Positions 24,805 to 33,352 of a stretch of 64,000 nt of DNA are shown in pieces; positions within the stretch are counted from its first letter, which is position 1, and the number at the start of each line of letters is the position of its first letter. The stretch lies in contig CAZKBB010000001.1 in assembly GCA_964550935.1 (NCBI GenBank), positions 1-64,000 on the forward strand, given 5' to 3'. The position numbers and the translations under genes are program-made. Under the pieces are notes generated by a model. The model had not been told where the DNA came from. It saw only the letters and a program-made list of their open reading frames with translations, and searched no databases. This DNA comes from JBCBSP01 sp964550935 (GTDB taxonomy: Bacteria; Pseudomonadota; Alphaproteobacteria; Caulobacterales; Maricaulaceae).

Positions 24805-25515
24805 ATGTCCAGCGGCGCTGTTGCTCGCGCATCCCAACTTCAGGAAGTCAAAGCGTTCCGCGAGAACGTGGAGGCGCGGCGCGAAGCCGCCAGAGCCGCG
24901 CGAGAGGCCGACGCGCCCAAGGACCCCACCGACAAGCGCCGGCTCAGCGAGGAGGCGCGCGAGCGCCTGCGCGCCGTCGTCGTCGATCTCTTCGCGGAGG
25001 GCCTGTTCCACCAGGTCGGCATGCGCGAGATCGCCAAGCGCGCCGGGGTCGGCCTGGCTACGATCTACAAGTATTTCGGGGCCAAGGAGGACATGGTGGT
25101 CGCCTGCCTGGAGCCCGACCTTGAACGGCTTCTGCAGTCGCTGGCCCTGGCCTCTCGCTGCGAAGTGGGGGCCAAGCGGCGCACCCGCGCCTATCTCGTC
25201 GCCTTCGTGCGCTTCCATCTGGAGAACCCTCGGCTCGCCGAGATCGTGCACCTGAACACGCCTGCGAAACTCTGGGCGGAGACCGAAGGCGGGCTGATGC
25301 GCGATCAGCGCGCGGTGCTTGCGGAGATCCTGCGCCATGGCGCGCGCGAGAAGTCCGTGCGCGGCGACATCTCCATTGATGAGATCGTGGACCTGGTCGC
25401 TGGCGCGATGCGCCAGTTCATCCTGCGCGTGATCGAGGACGGCTCGAACGAAGTCGATCCGGAGGTCGAGGGCGAGCGCCTGTTCGCGGCGGTCTGGCCG
25501 ATGGTCTCGGCTTAA
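24805..25515 (+). CDS. TetR-family transcriptional regulator
   Basis: The 236-residue protein has a long basic and helical N-terminal extension (about 1-48), then the TetR helix-turn-helix (LFAEGLFHQVGMREIAKRAG, GLATIYKYFGAKEDM) at about 58-100, and an all-helical ligand-binding domain. The ligand is unknown. An inverted repeat 63 bp upstream suggests autoregulation. No clear co-directional partner gene follows; the DUF302 gene converges on it 3 bp after the stop. Confidence 0.85.
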   Translation: MSSGAVARASQLQEVKAFRENVEARREAARAAREADAPKDPTDKRRLSEEARERLRAVVVDLFAEGLFHQVGMREIAKRAGVGLATIYKYFGAKEDMVVACLEPDLERLLQSLALASRCEVGAKRRTRAYLVAFVRFHLENPRLAEIVHLNTPAKLWAETEGGLMRDQRAVLAEILRHGAREKSVRGDISIDEIVDLVAGAMRQFILRVIEDGSNEVDPEVEGERLFAAVWPMVSA

Positions 25516-25518
25516 GCG

Positions 25519-26013
25519 CTACTCGTCCCCGTTTTCTTCGGCCTGATCGAGCGCGCCCGTGCTGACGGCGCGCGTCGCGAGGCGTGTCAGGGTCGTCTGC
25601 ATGCGTTGGACCGCCTCGCTGTTCGGGTCCGCGCCCATGCGCTCGGCCATGGCGGTCGGCGCGGCGTAGACCAGCTGCGTTTGCCCATCGGCCTCGTAGG
25701 CGAGCATCCGAATCGGAAGCTCCAGGCCGGCCAGCTGTGATTGCGCCATTACGGGCGCGCCCATGCGCGGACTGCCGAAAATAACGAGTTCGGTCGGCGC
25801 CAGCTCCACGCCCACGTTCGCCGCGCCGTCGCTGTGACTGATGCGCGCAAAGATCGTGGCGCCGCCGGCGCGCGCGATCTGCTCGACTCGTTCGATCGTC
25901 TCCACGGCCGGGTAGGGGCTCTGAGCGACCACGAGGCCGTCGGGAACCTGGGCCGCCGCTCCGGCGGTAAGGATCGGGCCGAGCGCGAGGACGGCGGCGA
26001 GCATGCGGGTCAT
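25519..26013 (-). CDS. Exported DUF302 protein
   Basis: The 164-residue protein has a signal peptide (MTRMLAAVLALGPILTAGAAAQ) and then the DUF302 domain with TELVIFGSPRMGAPVMAQSQ, AGLELPIRMLAYEADGQTQL and AERMGADPNSEAV. DUF302 has a small barrel-like fold of unknown function and often occurs in periplasmic proteins. It converges with the TetR gene. Confidence 0.82.
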   Translation of the reverse strand: MTRMLAAVLALGPILTAGAAAQVPDGLVVAQSPYPAVETIERVEQIARAGGATIFARISHSDGAANVGVELAPTELVIFGSPRMGAPVMAQSQLAGLELPIRMLAYEADGQTQLVYAAPTAMAERMGADPNSEAVQRMQTTLTRLATRAVSTGALDQAEENGDE

Positions 26014-26105
26014 GGGAGGTTCTCCAGTCTGGTGGGGAAGGCGCGCGGCGGCTTAGTACGGGATGTACCCCGCGCCGGTGATCAGCGTCCAGTCGGCGCC
26101 CCGGC

Positions 26106-26762
26106 TCACGGCGCGTTGCGTTGCGAAGGGTCGCGGGTGAATGCGGCGGGGCGTCCGGCCGCGCCTTCGGCGCGCTGGCGGCTTGCGGCCTCGGCCCACC
26201 ACTTCAGCTGCGCGAAAGTCCGCCCAAGATAGTCGTTCCATCGGTCCCCGTCGACGCCGGCGGCGTAGCCGCCATCCTCATCGAAGACCTCCTGCGCGTT
26301 GGGCACATGGATCATCGCCGAGACCGGCAGGCAGCCGAGTTCCGACAGGAAGGCGCGCATGTTCACCCCCGCGCGCGCGCCGCCCCACTGCCCGGCGGAA
26401 TAGGTCGCGATCGCGCTCGGCTTGTAGGCGTAAAGCGAGCTGCCGAAATGGTTCAGCAGATGGGCGAGCGCGGGGCTCATCGAGTGGTTGTATTCTGGGC
26501 TGACCATGACGAAGCCGTCGGCCGCCGCGACCCGCTCCGCCAGATCCTCGAGCGCGGCGGGCGCGCGGCCCTGCGCATAGGCGAAATGCGGCTTGAACAC
26601 CCCGCCGAGGTCGAGGTTCAGCGGATCAATCAGCGCGACATCATGGCCTTCGGTTTCAAGCTTATCCCGGCATGCGCGCGCCACCCGCTCCCCCAACCGT
26701 GCGGGCCGCGGCGGCGTGCTGTCCCGCACCGAGCCGAGGAACACCAGAAAGTTAAGAGCCAC
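26106..26762 (-). CDS. NADPH-dependent FMN reductase-family flavoprotein
   Basis: The 218-residue product uses a GTG at 26762 preceded by AAGGGGG eight bases upstream, which gives ALNFLVFLGSVRDSTPPRP, the expected N-terminus. It has the flavodoxin-like phosphate loop (GSVRDS) and VMVSPEYNHSMSPALAHLLN, the SPEYN(H/G) flavin motif of the family. It is not ArsH-like in sequence. It is divergent from the ArsR gene with about 177 bp between them, so they could share a control region. Confidence 0.85.
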   Translation of the reverse strand: MALNFLVFLGSVRDSTPPRPARLGERVARACRDKLETEGHDVALIDPLNLDLGGVFKPHFAYAQGRAPAALEDLAERVAAADGFVMVSPEYNHSMSPALAHLLNHFGSSLYAYKPSAIATYSAGQWGGARAGVNMRAFLSELGCLPVSAMIHVPNAQEVFDEDGGYAAGVDGDRWNDYLGRTFAQLKWWAEAASRQRAEGAAGRPAAFTRDPSQRNAP

Positions 26763-26890
26763 TGCGCACACCCCCTTGGCGACCCCTGATAAAGCGCCGC
26801 GCCTCCCGTTGCCAGCCTGCGGTGCGCCCAGGTTCCGATTTGCGGGCGCAAGAGGTCGAAGCGCCGCCACCCCAGTGGTCATGCAGGCAG

Positions 26891-26916
26891 GCGCATATGC
26901 CGCATAGCGCATATGC
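26891..26916. promoter_or_regulatory. Repeated palindromes upstream of the ArsR gene, candidate operator
   Basis: GCGCATATGC occurs at 26891-26900 and again at 26907-26916, each containing the palindrome GCATATGC. A related GCATATAC follows at about 26934. ArsR/SmtB proteins bind AT-centred dyads near their own promoters, so this is a likely autoregulatory site. It covers the upstream ATG at 26913, which favours the start at 26940. Confidence 0.45.
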
Positions 26917-26939
26917 AACGCTCAGCATATACAGACGAC

Positions 26940-27227
26940 ATGCAGGATGTCCTCATCGCCCTATGCGACCCGACCCGCCGCGCCGCGCTCGCCATCATCT
27001 GGGATGGGGGCGAACATTGTGTTTGTGAACTGATGGCGCGGCTCGACGCCGGCCAAAGCAGGATGTCGCGGCACATGAAGGTGCTGCGCGAGGCCGGGCT
27101 CGTGCGCGACCGGCGCGACGCGCAATGGGTGCGCTATCGCCGCAACCCGGATCTCGCGCCCGAATTGGCGGCGATTATCGACGCGGTCTTGGCCGCCGAA
27201 CACAAATTCGACATGGAGGTCGCATGA
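26940..27227 (+). CDS. ArsR/SmtB-family repressor
   Basis: The 95-residue winged-helix protein begins MQDVLIALCDPTRRAALAII. GEHCVCELMARLDAGQSRMS carries the ArsR-type Cys-x-Cys near the recognition helix, followed by RHMKVLREAGLVRDRRDAQW. The ECVCEL-like pair resembles the arsenite-sensing site of ArsR. An ATG at 26913 is also possible, giving 104 residues. Its stop overlaps the permease start (ATGA), so the two are one operon. It probably responds to As(III)/Sb(III) or a similar thiophile. Confidence 0.88.
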   Translation: MQDVLIALCDPTRRAALAIIWDGGEHCVCELMARLDAGQSRMSRHMKVLREAGLVRDRRDAQWVRYRRNPDLAPELAAIIDAVLAAEHKFDMEVA

Positions 27228-28282
27228 CCATTGAAACACACGACACCGCCGCGCCGCACGTCGCCCCAAACTGGCTTTGGTATGTTGGCGTCCCCGTGGC
27301 GGGCGCGCTGCTCTATCTGCTCTACGGGCAACTCATCCCGTTTTCCGAATGGGCCACGTCTCTGTTCCCTGTCGACCGGCACAGCCACACCGGCGAGGCG
27401 ATCGCCTTTTTCATCTACGACGTGCCCAAGGTGCTCTTGCTGCTGACGGGAATTGTCTTCGCCACCGGCGTGTTGCGCAGCTGGTTCAGCCCGGAAAAGA
27501 CGCGCGCCATCCTCGCGGGCAAGCGCGAAATCGCGGGCTATCCACTGGCAGCCCTTCTAGGCGTGTTCACACCGTTCTGCTCTTGTTCGTCTGTGCCGCT
27601 TTTCATCGGTTTCGTCTCGGCGGGTATCCCGCTGGGCGTCACCTTTTCCTTCCTGATCGCGGGGCCAATGGTCGGGCCAGTGGGGCTGGGCCTGCTCTTT
27701 GGTCTGGTGGGTTGGAAAATCGCCACGATCTACCTTGTGTTCGGGTTCACGATCGCCACGGCTGCGGGCTTCGTGCTCGGCAGGCTCGGGCTGGAACGCT
27801 ACCTGCAGGACTGGGTGCGCGAGTTGAACGCGGGTTCGGCGCAGGATGTCCCTGAGGAGCAGTTGAGTTTCGCGGATCGGCTGCGCATGGGCTGGGAGCA
27901 GGTGCGCGAGATCCTCGGCAAGGTCTGGATCTGGGTCGTCACCGGTATCTCCATCGGCGCGCTGATCCACGGCTATGTGCCCGAAGCGATGATGCTGCGC
28001 ATCATGGGCGGCGAGGCCTGGTGGTCGGTTCCCGCCGCTGTCGTTGTGGGTGTGCCCATGTACACCAACGCCGCCGGAGTCATCCCCATCGTCGAGGCGC
28101 TTCTTGGAAAGGGCGCGGCCCTTGGCACCACGCTGGCCTTCATGATGAGCGTGATCGCGCTCAGCCTGCCCGAGATGGTCATCCTCAAGCAGGTGCTGAC
28201 CTATCGCCTGATCGCCATTTTCATCGCCGTTGTGTCGCTGGGCATCCTCGCCACCGGCTTTCTCTTCAACATCATACTGTGA
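27224..28282 (+). CDS. Permease of the ArsP/SO_0444 (PF03773) type
   Basis: The 352-residue inner-membrane protein has about eight to ten hydrophobic helices and the family motif FTPFCSCSSVPLFIGFVSAG, then FLIAGPMVGPVGLGLLFGLV and a second half with PMYTNAAGVIPIVEALLGKG. Members export organoarsenicals (ArsP) or copper and related metals (SO_0444). The upstream ArsR gene and downstream CxxC protein favour an arsenic role, but the substrate is inferred. It is coupled to the repressor by a 4-bp overlap. Confidence 0.87.
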   Translation: MTIETHDTAAPHVAPNWLWYVGVPVAGALLYLLYGQLIPFSEWATSLFPVDRHSHTGEAIAFFIYDVPKVLLLLTGIVFATGVLRSWFSPEKTRAILAGKREIAGYPLAALLGVFTPFCSCSSVPLFIGFVSAGIPLGVTFSFLIAGPMVGPVGLGLLFGLVGWKIATIYLVFGFTIATAAGFVLGRLGLERYLQDWVRELNAGSAQDVPEEQLSFADRLRMGWEQVREILGKVWIWVVTGISIGALIHGYVPEAMMLRIMGGEAWWSVPAAVVVGVPMYTNAAGVIPIVEALLGKGAALGTTLAFMMSVIALSLPEMVILKQVLTYRLIAIFIAVVSLGILATGFLFNIIL

Positions 28283-28295
28283 GAGGCGAAGCGCC

Positions 28296-28559
28296 ATGCT
28301 TCTACCCGATCACTGGAACGCCAACTATGCGGCGCGAGCCGAGGGCGACCTGACCTGGTTCGAGGACGTGCCGGAGGTCTCGTTGCACGAAGTGCGGCGC
28401 TACCTGCCGCAAGGCGGGGCGATGGTCGACGTTGGCGGCGGGGCGTCGCGCCTGGTCGACCACGTCCTGCACGAACGGCTCGGGTCGGTTACCGTGCGGG
28501 ACCTGTCCGCCGAGGCGCTGGAGATCACGCGCGACCGGCTTGGCGCGCTGGCCTGCTGA
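28296..28559 (+). pseudogene. Truncated class I SAM methyltransferase
   Basis: An 87-residue frame begins MLLPDHWNANYAARAEGDLT and has LPQGGAMVDVGGGASRLVDH, the SAM-binding motif I. It ends after the second strand at DRLGALAC. Full family members have about 200 residues, so the remaining sheet and active region are missing. No continuation is visible in the next 90 bp in any frame, which points to a deletion rather than a single frameshift. It sits between the permease and the thioredoxin-like gene. Confidence 0.75.
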
Positions 28560-28653
28560 CCCCGCTCACCTCCACGAAGCACGCCCCTGTCACGCCGAAA
28601 GGCAACACGCAAGACTTCCAGTTTTCCATCTTCCAGAAAAAGGAGACATATGC

Positions 28654-28890
28654 ATGAAGACCGTCAAGGTTTACGGACCCGGCTGCAAGCGCTGTGCGGC
28701 AACCGAAACGATGATCCACGAGGCCGCCGCCAAGCTCGGCCTTGAGGTCGAGGTCGAAAAGATCACCGACCCAAAATCCATCGCCATGGCCGGTGTCATG
28801 TCCACCCCCGGCGTGGCGGTGGACGGCAAGCTGGTGCATACCGGCGGCCTCCCGGACGAGGCGAAGCTGGAAAGATGGCTCCGCGCATGA
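28654..28890 (+). CDS. Small thioredoxin-fold redox protein (redox-active disulfide protein 2)
   Basis: The 78-residue protein starts MKTVKVYGPGCKRC with redox Cys11 and Cys14, and has GVMSTPGVAVDGKLVHTGGL with the cis-Pro. This MTH895-like family is often encoded next to ArsR and PF03773 permeases, so it likely supplies reducing power or passes the substrate to the transporter. AAGGAGA precedes the ATG by 8 bp. The strong ribosome-binding site suggests it is expressed despite the damaged gene before it. Confidence 0.88.
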   Translation: MKTVKVYGPGCKRCAATETMIHEAAAKLGLEVEVEKITDPKSIAMAGVMSTPGVAVDGKLVHTGGLPDEAKLERWLRA

Positions 28891-28994
28891 TCCGCGCTCT
28901 CGTCGCCGCTGCCCTCATTGGTGTTGCGATCCTCGCACGCTCCGTCCGTTTCCACGGTGATGTCGGCGGGCGCTGTCGGAAACCGACCGCTTAG
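28887..28994 (+). pseudogene. Short remnant reading frame after the thioredoxin gene
   Basis: A 35-codon frame overlaps the thioredoxin stop by ATGA. It begins MIRALVAAALIGVAILARSV, like the membrane or signal start of a larger protein, then breaks into Arg/Gly-rich residues. The overlap suggests that a further cassette gene once stood here and was cut by the event that left the transposase-like remnant just downstream. Confidence 0.35.
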
Positions 28995-29033
28995 GCCGCC
29001 CTTCTCGGCTCGGTAGCGTTCGGGTAAAAGCAA

Positions 29034-29229
29034 CCCGTTGAGCTATTTCGAACCATCGCCCGAGGCTATCGGCTTGGGCGTGATGATGTGTGTCGATTTC
29101 TCGCTTTCGCTCACGCATCCGTCCACGACCTCTTCAACACTGACCGGTCCTTCGATCGACGCGCGCGGTTCAATGACCTCCGCAACGCCGCGCGCGCGGA
29201 ATCGCGTCAGCTTCTGAACGCTTTAGGCT
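29034..29229 (+). mobile_element. Possible DDE (IS6-like) transposase C-terminal remnant
   Basis: In the frame read from 29034, RFLAFAHASVHDLFNTDRSF and FNDLRNAARAESRQLL resemble the C-terminal end of IS6-like DDE transposases, where HASVHNxFNxxRHL and an AEWRQL-like end are typical. There is no catalytic domain and no terminal inverted repeats are seen. The 28995-29311 stretch holds no other gene. The resemblance is from memory of the family and is moderate. Confidence 0.42.
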
Positions 29230-29311
29230 GTGCGTTGCGATTTTGGAGACCCTCTCGCGTTGGTCTGAAACCTCCGGCGCAAGCGATCTTGATGCGCTCT
29301 TCAGCCATCGC

Positions 29312-30202
29312 CTACGGCCCGGCGATCGTGGTGCGCTGGAGGAGGCGGGCGTGGCCGTCATAGCCGCCGGTGGCCATGTGCTGGGTGCATCGATTGTCCC
29401 ACATCACCAGCATGTTTTTCGACCAGCGCTGGCGATGCACGTTCGCCTCGTCATGGCAGGCCGCGTAGAGCTCGACGAGCAGCATGAACGCCTCCTCGTC
29501 GCACACGCCTTCGATCGTGCGCACATAGCCTGGATTGACGAACAGGGCTTTGCGCCCGGTTTCGGGGTGCGCGCGCACGATCGGATGGCTGCGGGTCTCG
29601 CGCGCCTCAGGCGCGGGGCGGATCGTCATCGTGCGGTCCGCGCCGTCGTGTTCCCCGTAGACGCCTTCCGGCGCGTAGGCGAGGGCGGCCGAATGCACCG
29701 CGTTCAGCCCCTTGATGCGCGCCCTGGTCTCGTCTGAGAGCGCGTCATAGGCGGCGTAGGCGTTGCAGAACAGCGTATCTCCGCCCGCCGGGGGTATGAC
29801 CTTGCCGTGCAGCACGGTGCCCGCCGGCGGGGTCTCCTGAAAGCTCCAGTCCGAATGCCAGGCGGCGGCGAACACGCTCGCCTGTTCGTCGGCTGAGCGC
29901 TTCACCTCGATGATGTGCGGCCGGTCGGGCAGGGGCTCGATGAAGGGGTCCTCGCCGAAATCCCCGAAATAGCGCGTGAAACGCTCCAGATCGTCGTGGT
30001 CCATCGGCTGGTCGGGGAAGGCGAGCACCAGATGGTCGAGCCAGGCCGCGCGGATCGCCGCGACCGTGTCCGCATCGAGCGGGCGGGTGAGGTCCACCCC
30101 GGTCACGTGCGCGCCGAGCGCGCCCCCGCTCGGCGTCACGCTCAGGCCCGCCGAAGCTGCAAGCGCCATCAATGCCTCCCATTCGTCGTTGTTTTCGCTC
30201 AT
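29312..30202 (-). CDS. TauD/TfdA-family Fe(II)/2-oxoglutarate dioxygenase
   Basis: The 296-residue protein has TPSGGALGAHVTGVDLTRPL at the N-terminus, the iron ligands His116 and Asp118 in AAWHSDWSFQETPP, a distal His275 in NRCTQHMATGG and the 2-oxoglutarate Arg near 290. All cofactor residues are present. Such enzymes hydroxylate taurine, aryloxyacetates and other small acids; the substrate cannot be read from sequence. It is divergent from the PccA gene. Confidence 0.88.
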   Translation of the reverse strand: MSENNDEWEALMALAASAGLSVTPSGGALGAHVTGVDLTRPLDADTVAAIRAAWLDHLVLAFPDQPMDHDDLERFTRYFGDFGEDPFIEPLPDRPHIIEVKRSADEQASVFAAAWHSDWSFQETPPAGTVLHGKVIPPAGGDTLFCNAYAAYDALSDETRARIKGLNAVHSAALAYAPEGVYGEHDGADRTMTIRPAPEARETRSHPIVRAHPETGRKALFVNPGYVRTIEGVCDEEAFMLLVELYAACHDEANVHRQRWSKNMLVMWDNRCTQHMATGGYDGHARLLQRTTIAGP

Positions 30203-30220
30203 GGTCCGGCTAGGGCCCGC

Positions 30221-30263
30221 GCGCCGTCAAGCGCGCGCGCGTCTTGCCGCTGTTTGACGGCGC
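30221..30263. repeat. Inverted repeat between the dioxygenase and pccA genes
   Basis: GCGCCGTCAA (30221-30230) and TTGACGGCGC (30254-30263) are exact inverted copies separated by 23 bp in the 133-bp divergent region. It may be a regulatory dyad or an mRNA leader hairpin; nothing decides between them. Confidence 0.4.
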
Positions 30264-30335
30264 GCGCTAAACAGATGCGCACGTTATCCTTTCCGCCGCC
30301 GTCCGGCGGCCCGGCCGTTGAGGGCCTTGAGATCC

Positions 30336-32363
30336 ATGTTCGACAAGATTGTGATCGCCAACCGGGGCGAGATCGCCGTGCGGGTGATCAAGACCTGCAA
30401 GCGGCTCGGCATTCCCACCGTGGCGGTCTACTCCGAGGCTGACGCGGACACCCCGGCGGTGAAGATGGCCGACGAGGCGGTCTTCATCGGTCCACCGGCG
30501 CCAGGGGAGTCCTACCTCTTGATGGATCGCATCATCGAGGCCTGCAAAGAGACCGGCGCCGATGCGGTCCACCCCGGCTTCGGCTTCCTGTCGGAGAACG
30601 CGAAATTTCCCGCCGCCTTGTCCGAGGCCGGGATCGCGTGGATCGGCCCGAACCCGCACGCCATCTCGGCCATGGGCGACAAGCTGGAATCGAAAAAGCT
30701 CGCCGCCGAAGCCGGCGTGAACACGGTTCCCGGTTTCAAGGGCGAGATCGAGGACGATCAGCAGGCCGTCGAGGTCGCCGAGGAGGTCGGCTATCCGGTC
30801 ATGATCAAGGCCTCCGCCGGGGGCGGCGGCAAGGGCATGCTCATCGCGCGCTCATCCGACGACGTGAAAGAGGGCTTCAAGGCGGCGAAGAACGAGGCGA
30901 AATCCTCCTTCGGCGACGACCGCATCCTGATCGAGAAATTCGTCGAGCGCCCGCGCCATATCGAGATCCAGGTGCTCGGCGACAAGCACGGCAACGTGGT
31001 CCACTTCAACGAGCGCGAATGCTCGGTCCAGCGCCGGAACCAGAAAGTCCTTGAAGAGGCGCCGTCGCCCTTCCTTGACGAAAAGACGCGCAAGAAGATG
31101 GGCGACCAGGCCGTCTCGCTCGCGGCGGCGGTCGACTACGATTCCGCCGGCACGGTGGAGTTCATCGTCGATCCGGAGAAGAACTTCTACTTCCTGGAGA
31201 TGAACACCCGGCTGCAGGTGGAGCACCCGGTCACCGAGCTGACCCACGACGTGGATCTCGTCGAGCAGATGATCCGCGTCGCCGCCGGCGAGGCGATCGA
31301 GTATCGCCAGGCGACGATCAAGCCGCGCGGCTGGGCCGTTGAGGCGCGGCTTTACGCCGAGGATCCCTATCGCGGCTTCCTGCCCTCGATCGGGCGGCTG
31401 ACCCGCTACATCCAGCCAGAGGAAGGCCCGCTCGGCCCGGGCCGGCTGCGCATCGATTCCGGCGTCGAAGAGGGCGACGAGATCTCCATGTTCTATGATC
31501 CGATGATCGCGAAGGTGATCGGGTCGGGATCCTCTCGTGCGGATGCGATCGAGACCCTGTCGCTGGCGCTCGACCGGCTGCACGTGGAAGGGCTGCAGTC
31601 GAACGCGCCCTTCCTGTCCGCGGTGCTGGACGAGGCGGACTTCCGCTCCGGCGAAATCCACACCGGTTATATCGCCGAGCACTTCCCCGAAGGCTTTCAC
31701 GGAACCGCGCCGCGTCAGAACCAGCTGAGGTGGATGGCCGCCGCGGCGGCTTACGCCCAGCTCCTGATAGAGCAGCGCGATGCGCGCACGCCCGGCCGCA
31801 TGAGCGAGCCCGAGCCGGACGGCGCACCGCGCGAACGCGTGGTGATCCTGGACGATCAGCGTTTCGCGCTCGAGATTGCGGTACCGGAGGGCGGCGCGGC
31901 GCCTGACGCGCCGGCGGAGATCTGGTCTCCGGGCCTCGCCGACGGTCGCATGCATCTGGTGACGGACTGGACGCCGGGCGCGGCCCTGTTCGAGGGCGAG
32001 CTTGACGGGGAGACGTTCTGCCTGTCGCTCAAGCCGGGCGCCCAGGGCTGGCGCATGCGCCATCGCGGCTATGCGGCGACCGCGCTCGTCATGACGCCGC
32101 GCGCGGCCGAGCTGCACGCCCGCCTGCCGAAGAAAGAGGCCGCCGACACCGCCAAGATGATCACGAGCCCGATGCCGGGCCTGGTGGTCTCGATCGCGGT
32201 GGAGGAAGGCCAGGCGGTCGAGGCCGGCGCTTCGCTCATGGTGGTGGAGGCGATGAAGATGGAGAACGTGATCCGGGCTGAGCTGTCCGGCGTGATCAAG
32301 TCGGTCGCCTGTGAGCTCGGCGCCAGCGTCGCGGCCGACGAGTTGCTGATCGAGTTCGAATAG
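30336..32363 (+). CDS. pccA: Propionyl-CoA carboxylase alpha (biotin) subunit
   Basis: PccA carboxylates biotin with ATP and bicarbonate. The 675-residue protein has a biotin carboxylase part (MFDKIVIANRGEIAVRVIKT, GGGGKGM, EMNTRLQVEHPVTELTHDVD), a BT linker region (about 500-590), and a C-terminal biotinyl domain with VVEAMKMENV, biotin Lys641. The BT-type linker and length match propionyl-CoA carboxylase rather than acetyl-CoA carboxylase. ATG 30336 is preferred to a TTG at 30318. Its PccB partner lies at 20932. Confidence 0.92.
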   Translation: MFDKIVIANRGEIAVRVIKTCKRLGIPTVAVYSEADADTPAVKMADEAVFIGPPAPGESYLLMDRIIEACKETGADAVHPGFGFLSENAKFPAALSEAGIAWIGPNPHAISAMGDKLESKKLAAEAGVNTVPGFKGEIEDDQQAVEVAEEVGYPVMIKASAGGGGKGMLIARSSDDVKEGFKAAKNEAKSSFGDDRILIEKFVERPRHIEIQVLGDKHGNVVHFNERECSVQRRNQKVLEEAPSPFLDEKTRKKMGDQAVSLAAAVDYDSAGTVEFIVDPEKNFYFLEMNTRLQVEHPVTELTHDVDLVEQMIRVAAGEAIEYRQATIKPRGWAVEARLYAEDPYRGFLPSIGRLTRYIQPEEGPLGPGRLRIDSGVEEGDEISMFYDPMIAKVIGSGSSRADAIETLSLALDRLHVEGLQSNAPFLSAVLDEADFRSGEIHTGYIAEHFPEGFHGTAPRQNQLRWMAAAAAYAQLLIEQRDARTPGRMSEPEPDGAPRERVVILDDQRFALEIAVPEGGAAPDAPAEIWSPGLADGRMHLVTDWTPGAALFEGELDGETFCLSLKPGAQGWRMRHRGYAATALVMTPRAAELHARLPKKEAADTAKMITSPMPGLVVSIAVEEGQAVEAGASLMVVEAMKMENVIRAELSGVIKSVACELGASVAADELLIEFE

Positions 32364-32437
32364 CGCGTCCTATAGCCGGATGGCGAATCGCGGCGCTGTC
32401 GGTTAGCGTGAATCCCTCAACCTTGGGGAGGGCGCAC

Positions 32438-32749
32438 ATGCCGGACATCATCAAACGCTTCACCACCTTCGACAGTCTGATCGCGACGACGCTGATCAAG
32501 ATCCTCTACTGGATCGGCCTCGTCGGAATCGCGCTCGGCACGCTGATCTCCATGCTGGGCGGTCTGGGCATGATGACGCAGAGCTTCGTGGCGGGCGTGG
32601 GGATGTTTCTGTTCGCGCCGATCGGCGGGCTCATCGCGCTCCTGTTCTGGCGCTTCGTGATGGAGATCAACATCGTGATCTTCTCCATCCACGACCGCCT
32701 GGGCGAAATCCGTGATCTGAAGAAAACGCCTGAAGCGCCCGCGAGCTGA
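32438..32749 (+). CDS. DUF4282 small membrane protein
   Basis: The 103-residue protein has two or three hydrophobic segments (KILYWIGLVGIALGTLISML, FAPIGGLIALLFWRFVMEIN) and ends RLGEIRDLKKTPEAPAS. The RFxxFDxLIxxxLIKxLYW start and W-R-F-x-x-E-I pattern match DUF4282. The ATG at 32438 has GGGGAGG upstream, so the longer frame from 32408 is rejected. Function unknown. Confidence 0.75.
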   Translation: MPDIIKRFTTFDSLIATTLIKILYWIGLVGIALGTLISMLGGLGMMTQSFVAGVGMFLFAPIGGLIALLFWRFVMEINIVIFSIHDRLGEIRDLKKTPEAPAS

Positions 32750-32818
32750 TCGGCGCTTGAGTCGCTTCACGCGACGCTTCATCTATCTCGCGCAAGCCCG
32801 ACGATGATGGAGTGTTGA

Positions 32819-33352
32819 ATGAGCCGCGCCGCGAGACTGGACTTCTCCGCCTTCGTCCTGCCGGGGCGCCGGCTCGATCCGGATGCGTTCCAGGCCGGGC
32901 TCGCCTTTGTCGCGCTCATTGACGGCGTGCGGCTCCTGATCTTCGCTGGGACCGCCGCTGCGGTGCTCTGGCTGGCGGTGTTATTCTGCCTCGGCGCGGT
33001 CTACGCCAACCGCCTGCGTGACTCCGGCGGCTCGATGAGCGCAGCCGCCGCGCCGCTTCTGGCGGCCGTGGCGGTGAAGGTGATCGTCGCCATCGCGGCG
33101 TCGAGCTCGGCCATGTGGCCCGAGATGCTCGCCGTCCTCGCCGATCGAGGGGTGAACGTGGACAATCCAGAGGCTGTGAACCGCGCGCTCGCCGATCCCG
33201 AGACCCGCCGCGCGGTGCAGGGCCGCTTCCTTCAGGACCCTGAAGCGGCGCGAGCGGTGTCGCGCGCGGGCGCATGGCCTTCGACCTACGCGTTCTGGGC
33301 GGCGGTGGCGGTGTCGGCCGTCTGGTTCGTGCGCCGGCCGCGCGTCTCCTAG
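32819..33352 (+). CDS. Membrane protein of unknown function (weakly DUF805-like)
   Basis: The 177-residue protein has four hydrophobic stretches, with FCLGAVYANRLRDSGGS after the first pair. This resembles the basic R-x-x-D-x-G motif of DUF805 proteins but is not a secure match. A soluble segment of about 45 residues rich in charged residues lies between helices three and four. It converges with lipB, overlapping its end by 4 bp. Confidence 0.6.
   Translation: MSRAARLDFSAFVLPGRRLDPDAFQAGLAFVALIDGVRLLIFAGTAAAVLWLAVLFCLGAVYANRLRDSGGSMSAAAAPLLAAVAVKVIVAIAASSSAMWPEMLAVLADRGVNVDNPEAVNRALADPETRRAVQGRFLQDPEAARAVSRAGAWPSTYAFWAAVAVSAVWFVRRPRVS

Noticed and set aside
28915..29118. 67-residue minus-strand frame in the cassette remnant
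   Set aside because: No ribosome-binding site and Arg/His-rich composition; it overlaps the transposase-like remnant in antisense.
32408..32437. Longer start for the DUF4282 gene
   Set aside because: The ATG at 32438 has a strong GGGGAGG site and matches the family N-terminus; the extra ten residues do not.
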